DNA of 64,000 nucleotides. It comes from Pseudomonas sp. CFBP 13711 (GTDB lineage: Bacteria; Pseudomonadota; Gammaproteobacteria; Pseudomonadales; Pseudomonadaceae). Shown here in pieces: positions 54,355 to 63,945 of this stretch (positions are counted from its first letter, which is position 1; each line of letters starts with the position of its first letter). Both the position numbers and the translations under genes were made by a program. The stretch lies in assembly GCF_014842265.1 (NCBI RefSeq), contig NZ_JACYVI010000013.1, positions 1 through 64,000 of the forward strand, given 5' to 3'. The notes below the pieces were generated by a model, which ran no database searches, was not told where the DNA came from, and was given only the letters and a program-made list of their open reading frames with translations.

Positions 54355-55827
54355 TCACTGTGGATAAGCAAGTTGACCGAGATTGGTGAACATCTGCCGG
54401 CCATTGAGCGCAGGGGCATGCACGAACAACCCATCGACCAACGCGTCGCGTCGGGCATTGTTCCAGTGGGCCGAGCGATGGATGTAGCGCCGATACAACA
54501 GCGTCTGCTCGGCGTCACTCAACGCACCGCCCTCCCCTTTGGCGTGGCTGATCAGCTTGGCGGCTATGGGCCGCAACTCCGGTGGCAAGCTTGTTTCCGC
54601 TGATTCTTTGATGGGCAGGAACGGCACGCCCTCGTCGCATGCGAGCGCGTGCATCAGCCGCAGGTAAACAAGGGCGAGGTGGTTGTAGACGCGTCGCTCC
54701 AGCTTCACCGTCGCCACCACTGTCTTGACCCCGCGTGAGCTGCTGGCGAACCGTTCGAAACATTCCACGCCCAGCGAGGCGCTGTCATCGGTGGGGTCGA
54801 GCAGACGCCCCGCATCAAGAGTGGACAGCTCGGCGTGGGCCTGCAGCCAGGCATCCGTCGTGTCATAAGGCGTGCTGACGCTGACCAGGCTGCGGCGAGG
54901 CCGGAACAGCGAGACTTTCTCCATTTCCTGGGGCTGATAGCCGCCACCGATGTCCGAATGGCTGCCGGGCAGTACGATTTCCTGGGGCCAGTCGGGCTTG
55001 ACACTGTTGAGCACGAAGTTGCGCCGATGCTCATCGCCGGCCACCAGGTGCAGCACTTGCTGCGCGCACCCGGGGGGCAAAAACAGATTGACCCGCTTGT
55101 TGACCGCATCCCGAACGCTGCCCAGATCGGAAATCCCGCCCACGGCGGCGACCGTGTCGAACAGGCCGATGACCTTCAACCGCACGCTGCCACTGGCCCA
55201 TGAAAAGCTGTCCGAAAGCGGCAGTTTGCGGGGGTCGAGCACGGGGTCCAGCGCGCCACGGGATTTTTTCAGCACTTCGTTGGCCAGATGCCGGGCCGAC
55301 GCCGCTCCCCGACTGAAGCCAAACACGTCCAGCTCCAGCGCCCCGATGACACAACCCGGGTTGTCGCTTTCAAACGTGTGAAGTTCATCGGCAAGCTTTT
55401 TGATGCCACGCGACACTTTCGCCACCACGCCAGTGGTGCCGCGACCGAAGCCTTGGCCCGACAAGCGAGAATCGCGCCCGCCAGATGTTGTGCCAACGCC
55501 ACTGACATACACCGCGCCATACACAAACAGGCCGTCTGCATTAACGATTGCCTTGCGCTGTTGTTTATATAACCCCGCCAGTCGCGCGATATTGGTCGGG
55601 CTGTTGCTGTAACTGCTGCCGGCGTCAGTGTGCCGACCGCCACATTCTTTTATATGCACGCCGCCGTAGACTTCCGCCATGGCCTGGCAGTCGGCGCCGA
55701 TCTGGCTGTTCACCCGGTTATTGCCGGTCCCGTCGAAAAACACACCGAGGCGAACGGTGACCTGCTGCGCGCCGGCGCGGGAATCGGTCGACGCGTGACT
55801 GATAGTTGTTTTTGTCATTTGATTCAT
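54355..55827 (-). CDS. DUF2235 domain protein (Tle1-like phospholipase candidate)
   Basis: A 490-residue protein. The DUF2235 alpha/beta-hydrolase opens with VRLGVFFDGTGNNR and has a lipase elbow GFSRG (Ser172) in DVFGFSRGAASARHLAN. A second conserved site is GSHSDIGGGY. Family members include Tle1-type phospholipase effectors of type VI secretion. No VgrG, adaptor or obvious immunity gene is adjacent, so effector status is inferred from family only. There is no signal peptide, consistent with T6SS or cytoplasmic function. ATG 55827 is used; ATG 55818 is possible. Confidence 0.85.
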   Translation of the reverse strand: MNQMTKTTISHASTDSRAGAQQVTVRLGVFFDGTGNNRVNSQIGADCQAMAEVYGGVHIKECGGRHTDAGSSYSNSPTNIARLAGLYKQQRKAIVNADGLFVYGAVYVSGVGTTSGGRDSRLSGQGFGRGTTGVVAKVSRGIKKLADELHTFESDNPGCVIGALELDVFGFSRGAASARHLANEVLKKSRGALDPVLDPRKLPLSDSFSWASGSVRLKVIGLFDTVAAVGGISDLGSVRDAVNKRVNLFLPPGCAQQVLHLVAGDEHRRNFVLNSVKPDWPQEIVLPGSHSDIGGGYQPQEMEKVSLFRPRRSLVSVSTPYDTTDAWLQAHAELSTLDAGRLLDPTDDSASLGVECFERFASSSRGVKTVVATVKLERRVYNHLALVYLRLMHALACDEGVPFLPIKESAETSLPPELRPIAAKLISHAKGEGGALSDAEQTLLYRRYIHRSAHWNNARRDALVDGLFVHAPALNGRQMFTNLGQLAYPQ

Positions 55828-56084
55828 CCGTGAGTACTGACATGAGTCCCGAACAGGCGATTACATATTCGGACATATACTCACAGGATGATCGCAGTTA
55901 ACGTTCCGTCAACCGATGGAACTGCACTTCAGACGCGTCCTACTTCAATATCGGACGGTTAAATAATTAAAGGGCCTAAGTCGTACAATTGACGCTCCCC
56001 GAAGATCTGCAAGCTTCAAGCGGCAAGCCACAAGACGCGCGATCACTGATAACTGCTCTTCACTTGCAGCTTGCAGCTTGATCC
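55828..56084. other. Intergenic region with AGCTTGCAGCTTG-type repeats
   Basis: The half near the DUF2235 gene is AT-rich and probably its promoter region. Near 56000-56085, CAAGCTTCAAGCGGCAAG and CTTGCAGCTTGCAGCTTG form an inverted pair of a simple repeat. A related motif lies at about 24464-24500. It may act as a terminator for the chemoreceptor gene's neighbour or be a REP variant. Confidence 0.5.
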
Positions 56085-57722
56085 TCAGCTTTTCTCCGGC
56101 CTATAACCCAGCCGCAGCCCGCCCCAATGTCGGCCCTTGACGACGATGGGCACGGAAAGATCGTGCATCAGTTCGCCGGTGTCGCGGGTGTAGGTCTGCA
56201 ACAGCACCGGCTGCTGGTGACTGCCGCAGCGAATGCCGGTGCGGTCGTCGAACTTGCGCTTGCTGCGGTTGTTCACCGCATCGACCGCCGTATCCCCCGT
56301 CAGCGGCCGGCTGAACACCTGATTGTGGGTCGGCACGTAGCCCTGCTGTGTGCAGGCGATGGCGAAAACCAGCCCCTCATGACGGGTCAGCAGCGGTTCC
56401 TGGATGGCCGGCAGCGTCTGATCGGTGTAGCGGTCGAAGCGGGTCTGGTACTTGGCGGGCGACGTGTTGGCGATGGGCTGGTAGGTGCGGTCGAACAGAT
56501 CGGTCAGGCTGACCCGGCCTTGATCGATGTCCTGCTCGAACGTCGCGGCGATCTGGCTGGCGCCTTCCCGGGCGAGGTCATAAATGCGCTGGTGGTAGTC
56601 ATCCAGGCCGACCTGAGCCAGGCGCTCGCTGATGGTTTCCGCCTGCTCTTCCATCTGCAACGCCGACTGCGCCAGGCGCCGGGTCTGGTCATCGCTGATC
56701 GCAAGGTCGCTGCGCATTTGCTCCACCGCCACGAACAGGCTGCTCAGTTGCTCCTGATTGGTCTGGGCGCCCCGCGCGATTTCACCCACCTGTTGCTCTA
56801 CCCCAACCGCCAGTTGAGCGATGTTCGCCAGTTGCTGTCCGGTGGATTCGACCTGGGCGACGCCGCCACTCAGGTCGCCCGACAACTGCCGAATCTGCTC
56901 GACCACCTGACGGGTGCGCTGCTGAATATCGACGACCATCTCCCCCACTTCACTGGTCGCCGTCGCCGTGCGCCCGGCCAGCCCGCGCACTTCGTCGGCC
57001 ACAACGGCAAAGCCACGGCCGTGTTCGCCGGCGCGCGCGGCTTCGATGGCGGCGTTCAGGGCGAGCAGATTGGTCTGGCTGGCGATGGACTGAATCACCG
57101 CCGTGACACGCTGGATGTCTTCGCTGCGCTGGCTGAGGGCTTCGATGAGTTCACGGCTGCTGTCGGCCCGTTCGCTGAGTTGGTGCATCAGGCCGATGGA
57201 TTCATTGAGGACGCTGAGCCCCGCGCCGCTGCTCTCCCGCGCCTGGCTGGCGGCGGTCAGCGCTTGCTGGCTAAGCGTGGAAGTGGCGCGCTCGGTGGCG
57301 ATCATCACGTCGGCGCTGCTGACGATCTGCTCGGCCGCGTTGACCTGGGACTGCAGCTTGCCCGCCAGTTGCCTGACCGAAAACGCCACGGCCGCCGCAG
57401 ACAGCGCATTGTGACTGGTGCTCCGGGATAAATCGCGGGTCAGACGGGTCATGCCGTCTTCGCCCGCTTCTTCCTCTGCCACCGGCGTTCGGCCGGCGAA
57501 CAGCGACGGTAAGAAAATTGGCAACCACAGGATCAACAGCCCAACGAGCAGGCACACGTAAACCGACACACCACCCCAGACCATCGCCGCGAACAGCAGG
57601 CACAGGCCAAAGCTTTGCAGGGCGGGCGTCAGCCAGCGCGAACCGGCGGCGGTCCGCTTGTCGGGAGCCCCGTGAGCGGGTTGAGAGGGTGTTGCGGCGT
57701 GACGACCTTTCGCATCCATGTC
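56085..57722 (-). CDS. Methyl-accepting chemotaxis protein with a C-terminal sensor-like domain
   Basis: A protein of about 545 residues. A short N-terminus is followed by two closely spaced hydrophobic segments ([12 protein letters not shown] and [15 protein letters not shown]) with almost no periplasmic loop. The MCP signalling domain contains the hairpin tip [34 protein letters not shown]. About 150 residues follow it ([18 protein letters not shown] to [11 protein letters not shown]), resembling a cytoplasmic PAS/Cache-like sensor. So the input appears to be intracellular and C-terminal. ATG 57722 is chosen; ATG 57743 and an upstream frame are alternatives. Confidence 0.85.
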   Translation of the reverse strand, partial: DMDAKGRHAATPSQPAHGAPDKRTAAGSRWLTPALQSFGLCLLFAAMVWGGVSVYVCLLVGLLILWLPIFLPSLFAGRTPVAEEEAGEDGMTRLTRDLSRSTSHNALSAAAVAFSVRQLAGKLQSQVNAAEQIVSSADVMIATERATSTLSQQALTAASQARESSGAGLSVLNESIGLMHQLSERADSSRELIEALSQRSEDIQRVTAVIQSIASQTNLLALNAAIEAARAGEHGRGFAVVADEVRGLAGRTATATSEVGEMVVDIQQRTRQVVEQIRQLSGDLSGGVAQVESTGQQLANIAQLAVGVEQQVGEIARGAQTNQEQLSSLFVAVEQMRSDLAISDDQTRRLAQSALQMEEQAETISERLAQVGLDDYHQRIYDLAREGASQIAATFEQDIDQGRVSLTDLFDRTYQPIANTSPAKYQTRFDRYTDQTLPAIQEPLLTRHEGLVFAIACTQQGYVPTHNQVFSRPLTGDTAVDAVNNRSKRKFDDRTGIRCGSHQQPVLLQTYTRDTGELMHDLSVPIVVKGRHWGGLRLGYRPEKS

Positions 57723-57906
57723 CGGGACCTGCCCTGCTTTCATTATTGTGAAAGCATTAAACGCCCAAATAGCGGCCATGCGCCATGAGTCATTGGTGGT
57801 AGTCGGTCGGAATGTGCGGCGAAGGAAGGGGCTTACGCAGTCAGCGCGTAAAGGGTACGCAATGGAACGGCTCGACCACCCGTTGCGGGCGGTCGAACCC
57901 GAGGGA

Positions 57907-58311
57907 TCACGCCTGACGCTGGTGGCGGTCGATCTGCTCGTGACGTTCCTGAGCTTCGATGCAGTACTTGGTGGTCGGGCTGATCAGCAGGCGCTTCAGG
58001 CCAATGGGCTCGCCGCTGTCTTCGCACCAGCCAAAACTGTCGTCAGCGATACGGCTCAAGGCCATTTCCAGCTGTGGCAGCATGCGCTGATCGCGGTCAA
58101 TCACGTTCACCAGCCAGTGGCGCTCTTCTTCCACGGAAGCGGCGTCGGCCGGGTCAGCCGGGGTGTCCAGGCTTTCGATCGCGATACGGCTCTGCTCGAT
58201 GCGCTCGTGGATTTCGACTTTCATGGCTTGCAACAGGTCGACGAAGAACGCGTGCTGCTCGGCGTTCATGTAGTCATCGGCCGGCATCGCCAGCAACTTT
58301 TCCTTGGTCAT
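57907..58311 (-). CDS. DksA/TraR-family protein, DksA2-like
   Basis: A 134-residue RNA-polymerase-binding factor. An N-terminal coiled coil with acidic tip is followed by the finger region [18 protein letters not shown]. Of the four zinc Cys of DksA, only Cys96 and Cys117 remain; the others are Ser99 and Ala120. This pattern resembles Pseudomonas DksA2, a paralogue that works without zinc and backs up DksA during zinc starvation. No Zur-box-like palindrome is visible upstream. It acts with ppGpp to tune rRNA and biosynthetic promoters. Confidence 0.85.
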   Translation of the reverse strand: MTKEKLLAMPADDYMNAEQHAFFVDLLQAMKVEIHERIEQSRIAIESLDTPADPADAASVEEERHWLVNVIDRDQRMLPQLEMALSRIADDSFGWCEDSGEPIGLKRLLISPTTKYCIEAQERHEQIDRHQRQA

Positions 58312-58617
58312 TGATTTCTCTATAAAAAAACGTGCATTAAGGCGATCTCAAAGGTGCGCCTCAACCTGGCATTAAACGCGCCGTAGTCTCGAAGCGCCGC
58401 TTGGCACTCAATTTACGAGGGGCGGCAGTCTAAGGCCGGGTTCGGTACTCGGCAACATAATTGATCAGGATTCGTCCAACAAGGGTTTGAATACCCGGTG
58501 GCATTGGGTCGCGCCGGGGTTTGATCGCACCCTTCACCCGGCCCGGGCGTCCTCGAAACGAGGCAGATGGTGTCTGACCGACCGTGGCCTGATCGGTTCA
58601 AACCGATGAAAAACGAA
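58312..58617. other. Intergenic region, no gene recognised
   Basis: This holds the DksA-like promoter (AT-rich near 58320-58340) and unassigned sequence. The open frame at 58413-58601 has no recognisable product. Confidence 0.4.
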
Positions 58618-58638
58618 AAGGGCCTGACAACAGGCCCT
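58611..58638 (-). terminator. Rho-independent terminator of the ABC importer operon
   Basis: On the minus strand, AGGGCCTG, a TTGT loop and CAGGCCCT are followed by TTTCGTTTTTC. It lies 22 nt after the permease stop. Confidence 0.88.
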
Positions 58639-58659
58639 CTTCAATAACCCCTGAACGAC

Positions 58660-59688
58660 TCAGCGCTTGAGCTTGCGCTTGTTGCGGTACTGATCGATGA
58701 CCACGGCGATGACGATGATCAGGCCCTTGATGATGTCCTGTACGTAGGCATCGACGCCGACGAAGGTAAAGCCGCTGGCCATGACCCCGAGAATCAGCGC
58801 GCCGATGACCGTGCCGGTGATCCGACCGACGCCACCGGCGAGGCTGGTGCCGCCGATCACCGCCGCCGCAATGGCGTCCAGCTCGTAGGAAACGCCCATC
58901 CCGGCCTGCCCCGTGGCCGCCCGCGCCGAGGCGACAACGCCCGCCAGCCCGGCCAGCAGACCGGCGATGCTGTAGACGATCACCAGATGACGCTTGACGT
59001 TGATCCCCGAGGTGCGCGCCGCCTGCATGTTGCCGCCGATGGCGTAGGTGTATTTTCCGTATTTGGTGTAACGCAGGGCGATGTGAAAGATCACCGCGAC
59101 CACCAGAAAAATGATCACCGGCATGGCGCCCTGGCCGATGGCGGTGTAGGAATCATTCAGCATGCTCACCGGCTGACCGCCGGTGTAATAGCGCGCCAGG
59201 CCCCGCGCCGACACCATCATGCCCAGCGTGGCGATGAACGGCGGGATGCCGGTGATGGCGATAATGCTGCCGTTGATCGCTCCCGCGAGCAGCCCCACCC
59301 CAAGCCCGGCGATGACCGGCGCCCACACCGGCAGGTCGGTCAGCGACGGAAACACCGCCCGGGTGTAGTCCGACGATTGCGCCAGGCTGGCGGCAATCAT
59401 CGCCGACAGCGCCAGCACCGAGCCTGACGACAGATCGATGCCGGTGGTGATGATGACCTGAGTCACGCCGATGGCCAGCAGGCCAATGATCGACACCTGC
59501 AGAATCATCAGCACCAGCCGCTGGGAATTCATCAGAAAGCTCTGATCGCGGACGATCCAGCCGAACAGCTCGAAAATCAGGCCAATGCCGATCAGGACCA
59601 GAAAAATGCTCAGTTCGGTGGGCAGCCGGCGCTTGTGTTTGCGAGGCGCCAGCGCGGGTTTGTTTTCCAGCATCGCGTTCATCTTCAT
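58660..59688 (-). CDS. Sugar/inositol ABC transporter permease (RbsC type)
   Basis: A 342-residue inner-membrane protein with 8-10 helices. Typical family stretches are VTQVIITTGIDLSSGSVLALSAM, NGSIIAITGIPPFIATLGMM and AAVIGGTSLAGGVGRITGTVIGALI. As a homodimer it forms the channel of a ribose-type carbohydrate importer (CUT2). Its partners lie upstream on the same strand. ATG 59688 follows AGAGG. Confidence 0.92.
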   Translation of the reverse strand: MKMNAMLENKPALAPRKHKRRLPTELSIFLVLIGIGLIFELFGWIVRDQSFLMNSQRLVLMILQVSIIGLLAIGVTQVIITTGIDLSSGSVLALSAMIAASLAQSSDYTRAVFPSLTDLPVWAPVIAGLGVGLLAGAINGSIIAITGIPPFIATLGMMVSARGLARYYTGGQPVSMLNDSYTAIGQGAMPVIIFLVVAVIFHIALRYTKYGKYTYAIGGNMQAARTSGINVKRHLVIVYSIAGLLAGLAGVVASARAATGQAGMGVSYELDAIAAAVIGGTSLAGGVGRITGTVIGALILGVMASGFTFVGVDAYVQDIIKGLIIVIAVVIDQYRNKRKLKR

Positions 59689-59791
59689 GTGTGCCTCTTG
59701 TTCTTGTTCGACCCGACCGGGGCATTGCCACTGGGGCGTGGCGCAGTGCTTGAATCGGCGCTTCTGTCGCCAGAGATCGTGTGAATGGGGA

Positions 59792-61354
59792 TCAGTGAAC
59801 AGGGTTTCCGGACGCCAGGTGCATGACCCGTTCCTGGGTGGCCTCGGCGCGGTCGAGGGTGCCCATCATTTCGCCTTCATGCATGACCATGACCCGGTCG
59901 CTCATGCCCAGCACTTCCGGCAGTTCGGAAGAAATCATGATCACCGCCATGCCTTCGCTGGCGAGCAGGGAAATCAGCCGGTAAATCTCGGCCTTGGCGC
60001 CGACGTCGATGCCACGGGTCGGCTCATCGAGAATCAGCACCCGCGGGTTGGTCATCAGCCAGCGCGCCAGCAGGGCTTTCTGCTGATTGCCGCCGGACAG
60101 CGTGTCGATGCACTGCTCAAGGGACGGCGTCTTCACCCGCAGTTTTTTGCACATGTCTTCGCACAGCACGCGCAGGGCTTTCTGATGGACGAAACCGTTG
60201 CCGACGTAATGGGGCAGCACGGCCATTTCCATGTTTTCACCCACCGACAGGCACGGAAACAGGCCGCTGAGCTTGCGGTCTTCGGTGAGCAGCGCGAAGC
60301 CCTTTTCGATGGCGAAGTGCGGGTCGCTGACACGGATCGGCGTGCCGTCGAGGAAAATGTCCCCGCGCGTGCTCGGGGTGATGCCGAAGATCGTTTCAGC
60401 GACGTTGGTGCGCCCCGATCCCATCAGCCCGGCGATGCCGAGTACTTCGCCCGCGTGCAGGTCGAACGACACACCCTCGAACACGCCGTCCAGCGCCAGG
60501 TCGCGCACCGACAGCAGCAACTTGCCGACGGGCTGGTCGCGTTCGGGAAACAGCTGGGTCAGTTCACGGCCGACCATCATGGAAATCAGGCTGTCGCCAT
60601 TCATGCTGTCAGCCCGCTGCAGGCCGATGTAGGCGCCGTCGCGGAACACCGCCACTTCATCGGCGATGGCGAACACTTCGTTCATCTTGTGGGTGATGTA
60701 GATGATGCCCTTACCCTGGGCGCGCAGGTCGGCAATGATCGAAAACAGGTGGGCCACCTCCGTCTCGGTGATGGCGGAGGTCGGCTCGTCCATGATCAAG
60801 ACGTCGGAGTCGTAGGAAACGGCCTTGGCGATCTCGACCATCTGCCGTTCGGCGATGCTCAGGTTGCCGACCATTTCTTCCGGATCGAGGTTGATGCGCA
60901 GGCGTTCGAGCAGTTCCGCCGTGCAGCGGTGCATGGAGCGGTGATCGACCATGTGCAGGCCGTTGAGCTGCTCGCGGCCGATCCAGATGTTTTCGGCGAT
61001 GCTCATGTGCGGCATCAGGTTGAGTTCCTGATGGATCATGGCGATGCCTGATTGCAGCGCCGCCAGCGGCGACTGGAACACCACCGGTTTGCCGCGCAGA
61101 CGGATTTCACCGGTGTCGGGCTGGTAGATGCCGGCGATGATTTTCATCAGCGTGGACTTCCCCGCGCCGTTCTCGCCCATCAGCGCCAGCACGCTGCCGG
61201 GCCGCACGCGCAGTTGCACGTTGTCCAGCGCCACCACCCCGGGAAAGCCCTTGCTGATGTTGGTGATTTCCAGCAGATAAGGGTGTTCGGCGTCGCTCGC
61301 CATCCCGGAAGCGGGTGGATTGTTTGAAGCCGAAGCGGTTGCGGAAGCGAACAT
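59792..61354 (-). CDS. Sugar/inositol ABC transporter ATP-binding protein (RbsA type)
   Basis: A 520-residue protein with two tandem ATPase domains, as in CUT2 importers. The first has GENGAGKST, a signature LSIAERQM and [10 protein letters not shown]. The second has a degenerate Walker A (GLMGSGRTN), signature [15 protein letters not shown] and [17 protein letters not shown] 61354 follows GAGGAG at 9 nt; GTG 61360 is too close. It is 79 nt after the binding-protein gene. Confidence 0.93.
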   Translation of the reverse strand: MFASATASASNNPPASGMASDAEHPYLLEITNISKGFPGVVALDNVQLRVRPGSVLALMGENGAGKSTLMKIIAGIYQPDTGEIRLRGKPVVFQSPLAALQSGIAMIHQELNLMPHMSIAENIWIGREQLNGLHMVDHRSMHRCTAELLERLRINLDPEEMVGNLSIAERQMVEIAKAVSYDSDVLIMDEPTSAITETEVAHLFSIIADLRAQGKGIIYITHKMNEVFAIADEVAVFRDGAYIGLQRADSMNGDSLISMMVGRELTQLFPERDQPVGKLLLSVRDLALDGVFEGVSFDLHAGEVLGIAGLMGSGRTNVAETIFGITPSTRGDIFLDGTPIRVSDPHFAIEKGFALLTEDRKLSGLFPCLSVGENMEMAVLPHYVGNGFVHQKALRVLCEDMCKKLRVKTPSLEQCIDTLSGGNQQKALLARWLMTNPRVLILDEPTRGIDVGAKAEIYRLISLLASEGMAVIMISSELPEVLGMSDRVMVMHEGEMMGTLDRAEATQERVMHLASGNPVH

Positions 61355-61433
61355 GGTCACAGGCTCCTCGAGTGACAGGGCGGCAGAGGCACGGCGGCGT
61401 TCTGCCGGGTGTCAGTCGGTGTGAGGTGAGCGT

Positions 61434-62360
61434 TTATTTGAAGGTGCTGACGTTGTCCGGGGTGATCAGCTTGAAGGGAATCACGATGGCCTGTTCGGGC
61501 AGCGTTTCCTTCTTCGCCAATTTCACGGCCGTATCGATGGCGCCCTCGCCCTGCCCTTTGGCGTCCTGGAACACCGAGACCGAGAGGTCGCCTTTCTTGA
61601 CCGCGCTCAGGCCGTCCGGCGTGCCGTCGACACCGGCCACAAACACCTCACCTTTTTTGCCGGCCTGCTTCAGGGCCATGGCCGCACCGATGGCCATTTC
61701 GTCGTTGTTGGAGATGACCGCCTTGAAGTCGCGGCCCTGGGTCAGCCAGTCATTGGTGACGTCCATGCCTTTCTGCCGCTGCCAGGCGCCGGTCTGCTCC
61801 TGGGTGACCTTGATGTCAGGGTAGTTTTTCAGCACTTCCTTGACCCCCGCCGTGCGGTCGCGGGTCGAGTTATTGGCCAGCTCACCGAGCAAGATGACGA
61901 CGTTGCCTTTGCCGTTCATTTTCTTGGCCAGGTATTCCATCTGCATGCGCCCGGCTTCCTTGTCGTCGGAGGTCACGGAGGCAACGCCTGCGGGCAGCTT
62001 CGGATCATCCGGACGGCGGTTGACGTAGACCAGCGGAATGCCAGCATCCGTGGCCGCCTTGGTGATCTTCACGGTGGCTTCGGTGTCGACGGGGTTGACG
62101 ATCAGTGCGTCGACCTTCTTGCCAATCAGCTCCTGCACCTGATCGAGCTGTTTGTTCACGTCATTGCGACCATCCACGAACTGCAGATCGACACCGCCCA
62201 TGGCTTTGACTTTCTTGTCCATGTCCTCGCGCATGTAGGTCAGGTACGTATCGTCGAACTGAGACATGGACACGCCAATCTTCAGGTCGGCCGCCAGGGT
62301 GACGCCGCTGCTCAGCATCAGGGCCAGGGCGAGTGAGGTGAAACGGAGTGGGGTATTCAT
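61434..62360 (-). CDS. Sugar/inositol ABC transporter substrate-binding protein
   Basis: A 308-residue periplasmic protein with signal peptide (cleavage near TLAADLK). The type-1 binding fold shows IGVSMSQFDDTYLTYMREDM, DALIVNPVDTEATVKIT and the ligand-site segments VYVNRRPDD and NNDEMAIGAAMALKQ. These resemble inositol/ribose-type binding proteins. The neighbouring Gfo/Idh dehydrogenase suggests inositol, but this is inferred. It is the first gene of the importer operon, with a 530-bp upstream region. Confidence 0.9.
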   Translation of the reverse strand: MNTPLRFTSLALALMLSSGVTLAADLKIGVSMSQFDDTYLTYMREDMDKKVKAMGGVDLQFVDGRNDVNKQLDQVQELIGKKVDALIVNPVDTEATVKITKAATDAGIPLVYVNRRPDDPKLPAGVASVTSDDKEAGRMQMEYLAKKMNGKGNVVILLGELANNSTRDRTAGVKEVLKNYPDIKVTQEQTGAWQRQKGMDVTNDWLTQGRDFKAVISNNDEMAIGAAMALKQAGKKGEVFVAGVDGTPDGLSAVKKGDLSVSVFQDAKGQGEGAIDTAVKLAKKETLPEQAIVIPFKLITPDNVSTFK

Positions 62361-62894
62361 GAACGGTCTTTCTCCAGATTCTTGTTGTTGTAATAGCGGG
62401 ATAACGACTGCTGGAGGTGCTGGCGTTTAGCGCGGAGCAGAAGACGCCGCGTCTGAAAGGTGCGCGACCGAACCGCCCGATGCCCCGCACACCATAACGC
62501 CGCGACTTTCGACGCAGAGCACGTGGGCGATGGTTTCGAGGGCGGATTCGAACGCAGGGGCAGCGTTGATGAATGTGCGGGAAACAGCTCGGGGAATGGC
62601 GGGAAGCGCGAGTAAGAAGGGGCGGCAAGCCTTGGCGGCTGATCTGAAAATGTTCATCGGCGGTACCTGTCTGCGATTGGCTTTCTTGTTTTTGTGTCGC
62701 TCGTTCGACCTGCTGCCGGGAGACCCGACACCAGGCGCTGACGGCGATCGTCGGCAACCTGGAAATGACTCTATTGGAAAATAATTTCTACTTCAACAGC
62801 TTTTAGAATTAATTTCTATTTTCGTTTTGATGCGCCCCGTCTGGGCTGTTGGTGGGTGTAGCGCAGTGCCTCACAGGGCATCTGCGTGTGCTTT
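62361..62894. other. Regulatory region upstream of the ABC importer
   Basis: 534 bp between the Gfo/Idh dehydrogenase and the binding protein, both on the minus strand. Two AT-rich candidate operators lie near 62776 and 62804. A minus-strand frame of 76 codons (62427-62657, starting MNIFRSAAKACRPFLL) has a weak AGGT upstream but no recognisable domain. I leave it uncalled. Confidence 0.45.
62776..62818. promoter_or_regulatory. Candidate operators for the importer operon
   Basis: GGAA-N6-TTCT (62776-62789) is one base from the GGAA-N6-TTCC site reported for RpiR-type IolR in rhizobia. TAGAA-N5-TTCTA (62804-62818) is a perfect inverted repeat. AATTTCTA occurs in both. Binding by an IolR-like repressor is inferred; no such gene is in the window. 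Confidence 0.4.
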
Positions 62895-63914
62895 TCACAG
62901 CACCACCACCCTGCCCTCCATCGCGCTGATTCTTGCGGCATCCAGCACCCTGGCCGAGGCCACCGCATCGTTTGCATCCACAGGATTACGCCCCTGATTC
63001 ATCACCGCCTCCTGCCATTGCCGGTAAAACTCGGTCCAGCAGCCACGCTCCGACGGGACCCGCTCACGGTGCTCGCCCTGTTCGAACCAGCCCCAGCGTC
63101 GGTGTTCTTCCACGCCCCAGCGTTCGCCTTCGGACTTGGGTGACAACCCGGCCAGTGCGGCAGCCTCCTGACCGTCGAGGCCCTCGACGGTATAGCAGCC
63201 CTGTAAACCGTTGACCCGAAATCGCGGGCCCTGGGCGTTTTGCAGGCAGTTGCCCCAGAGGTGCGAAACCACGCCGTTGGCATGGGTCAGTGACATGAAG
63301 AAGCCGTGATCAACTTTCTGCCCAGGGGTCGCAAATTCAAGCTCGGCGTACACCCGCTTCACCGGCCCGAACAGCAGCAGCGCCTGATCCACCAGATGGC
63401 TGCCAAGATCCCGCAGAATGCCGCCGCCGCTTTCCTTGCCAACCGACGTGGGCGAATAGCGCTCGACACGGGACTCGAAGCGGCTGATGTCGCCGAGAAC
63501 GCCCTGATCAATCAGTTTGCGCACGGTGAGAAAATCCGAGTCCCAGCGACGGTTCTGGTACACGCCCAATAGCACCCCTCGGCGTTCGGCGGCGTCTACC
63601 AGTTCCTGGGCGGCCTGGGCATCCGGCGCGAACGGTTTGTCGCTGACAACCGGGACGCCGAGCTCGATGGCGTCGAGAATCAATGCCCGCCGAGAGGCCA
63701 GCGGCGTCGAAATCACCACCGCATCGACCCCGGCCGCGACCAGATCGGCGAGGCTGTCGAAGGCCGGGACTTTGGGGTAGTCGTTCCGCAGGTCCTGCCG
63801 GCGTTCCGGCGAGCGGGTGACCACGCCGGCAAAGGTCACGCCGGGCAGGCTGGCGATCAGCGGTGCGTGAAAATAGCGCCCGCCCTTTCCGTAGCCGATG
63901 AGTCCGATTTTCAT
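62895..63914 (-). CDS. Gfo/Idh/MocA-family oxidoreductase
   Basis: A 339-residue NAD(P)-dependent dehydrogenase. The N-terminal Rossmann domain has IGLIGYGKGGRYFHAPLI and the variant EKP motif VVSDKPFAPD. The C-terminal substrate domain contains GGGILRDLGSHLVDQALLLFG, with the catalytic Asp/His pattern typical of the family. It oxidises or isomerises a sugar or inositol derivative. ATG 63914 is preceded by AGGACA. It starts 31 nt after the stop of an upstream gene, so it belongs to an operon entering from the right edge. Confidence 0.9.
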   Translation of the reverse strand: MKIGLIGYGKGGRYFHAPLIASLPGVTFAGVVTRSPERRQDLRNDYPKVPAFDSLADLVAAGVDAVVISTPLASRRALILDAIELGVPVVSDKPFAPDAQAAQELVDAAERRGVLLGVYQNRRWDSDFLTVRKLIDQGVLGDISRFESRVERYSPTSVGKESGGGILRDLGSHLVDQALLLFGPVKRVYAELEFATPGQKVDHGFFMSLTHANGVVSHLWGNCLQNAQGPRFRVNGLQGCYTVEGLDGQEAAALAGLSPKSEGERWGVEEHRRWGWFEQGEHRERVPSERGCWTEFYRQWQEAVMNQGRNPVDANDAVASARVLDAARISAMEGRVVVL

Positions 63915-63945
63915 GGGTGAATGTCCTGTCCCTGCAGAAGCGTGT

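Noticed and set aside
62427-62657. 76-codon minus-strand frame in the importer regulatory region
   Set aside because: Only a weak AGGT precedes it and no family is recognised. It is kept as a question rather than a gene call.
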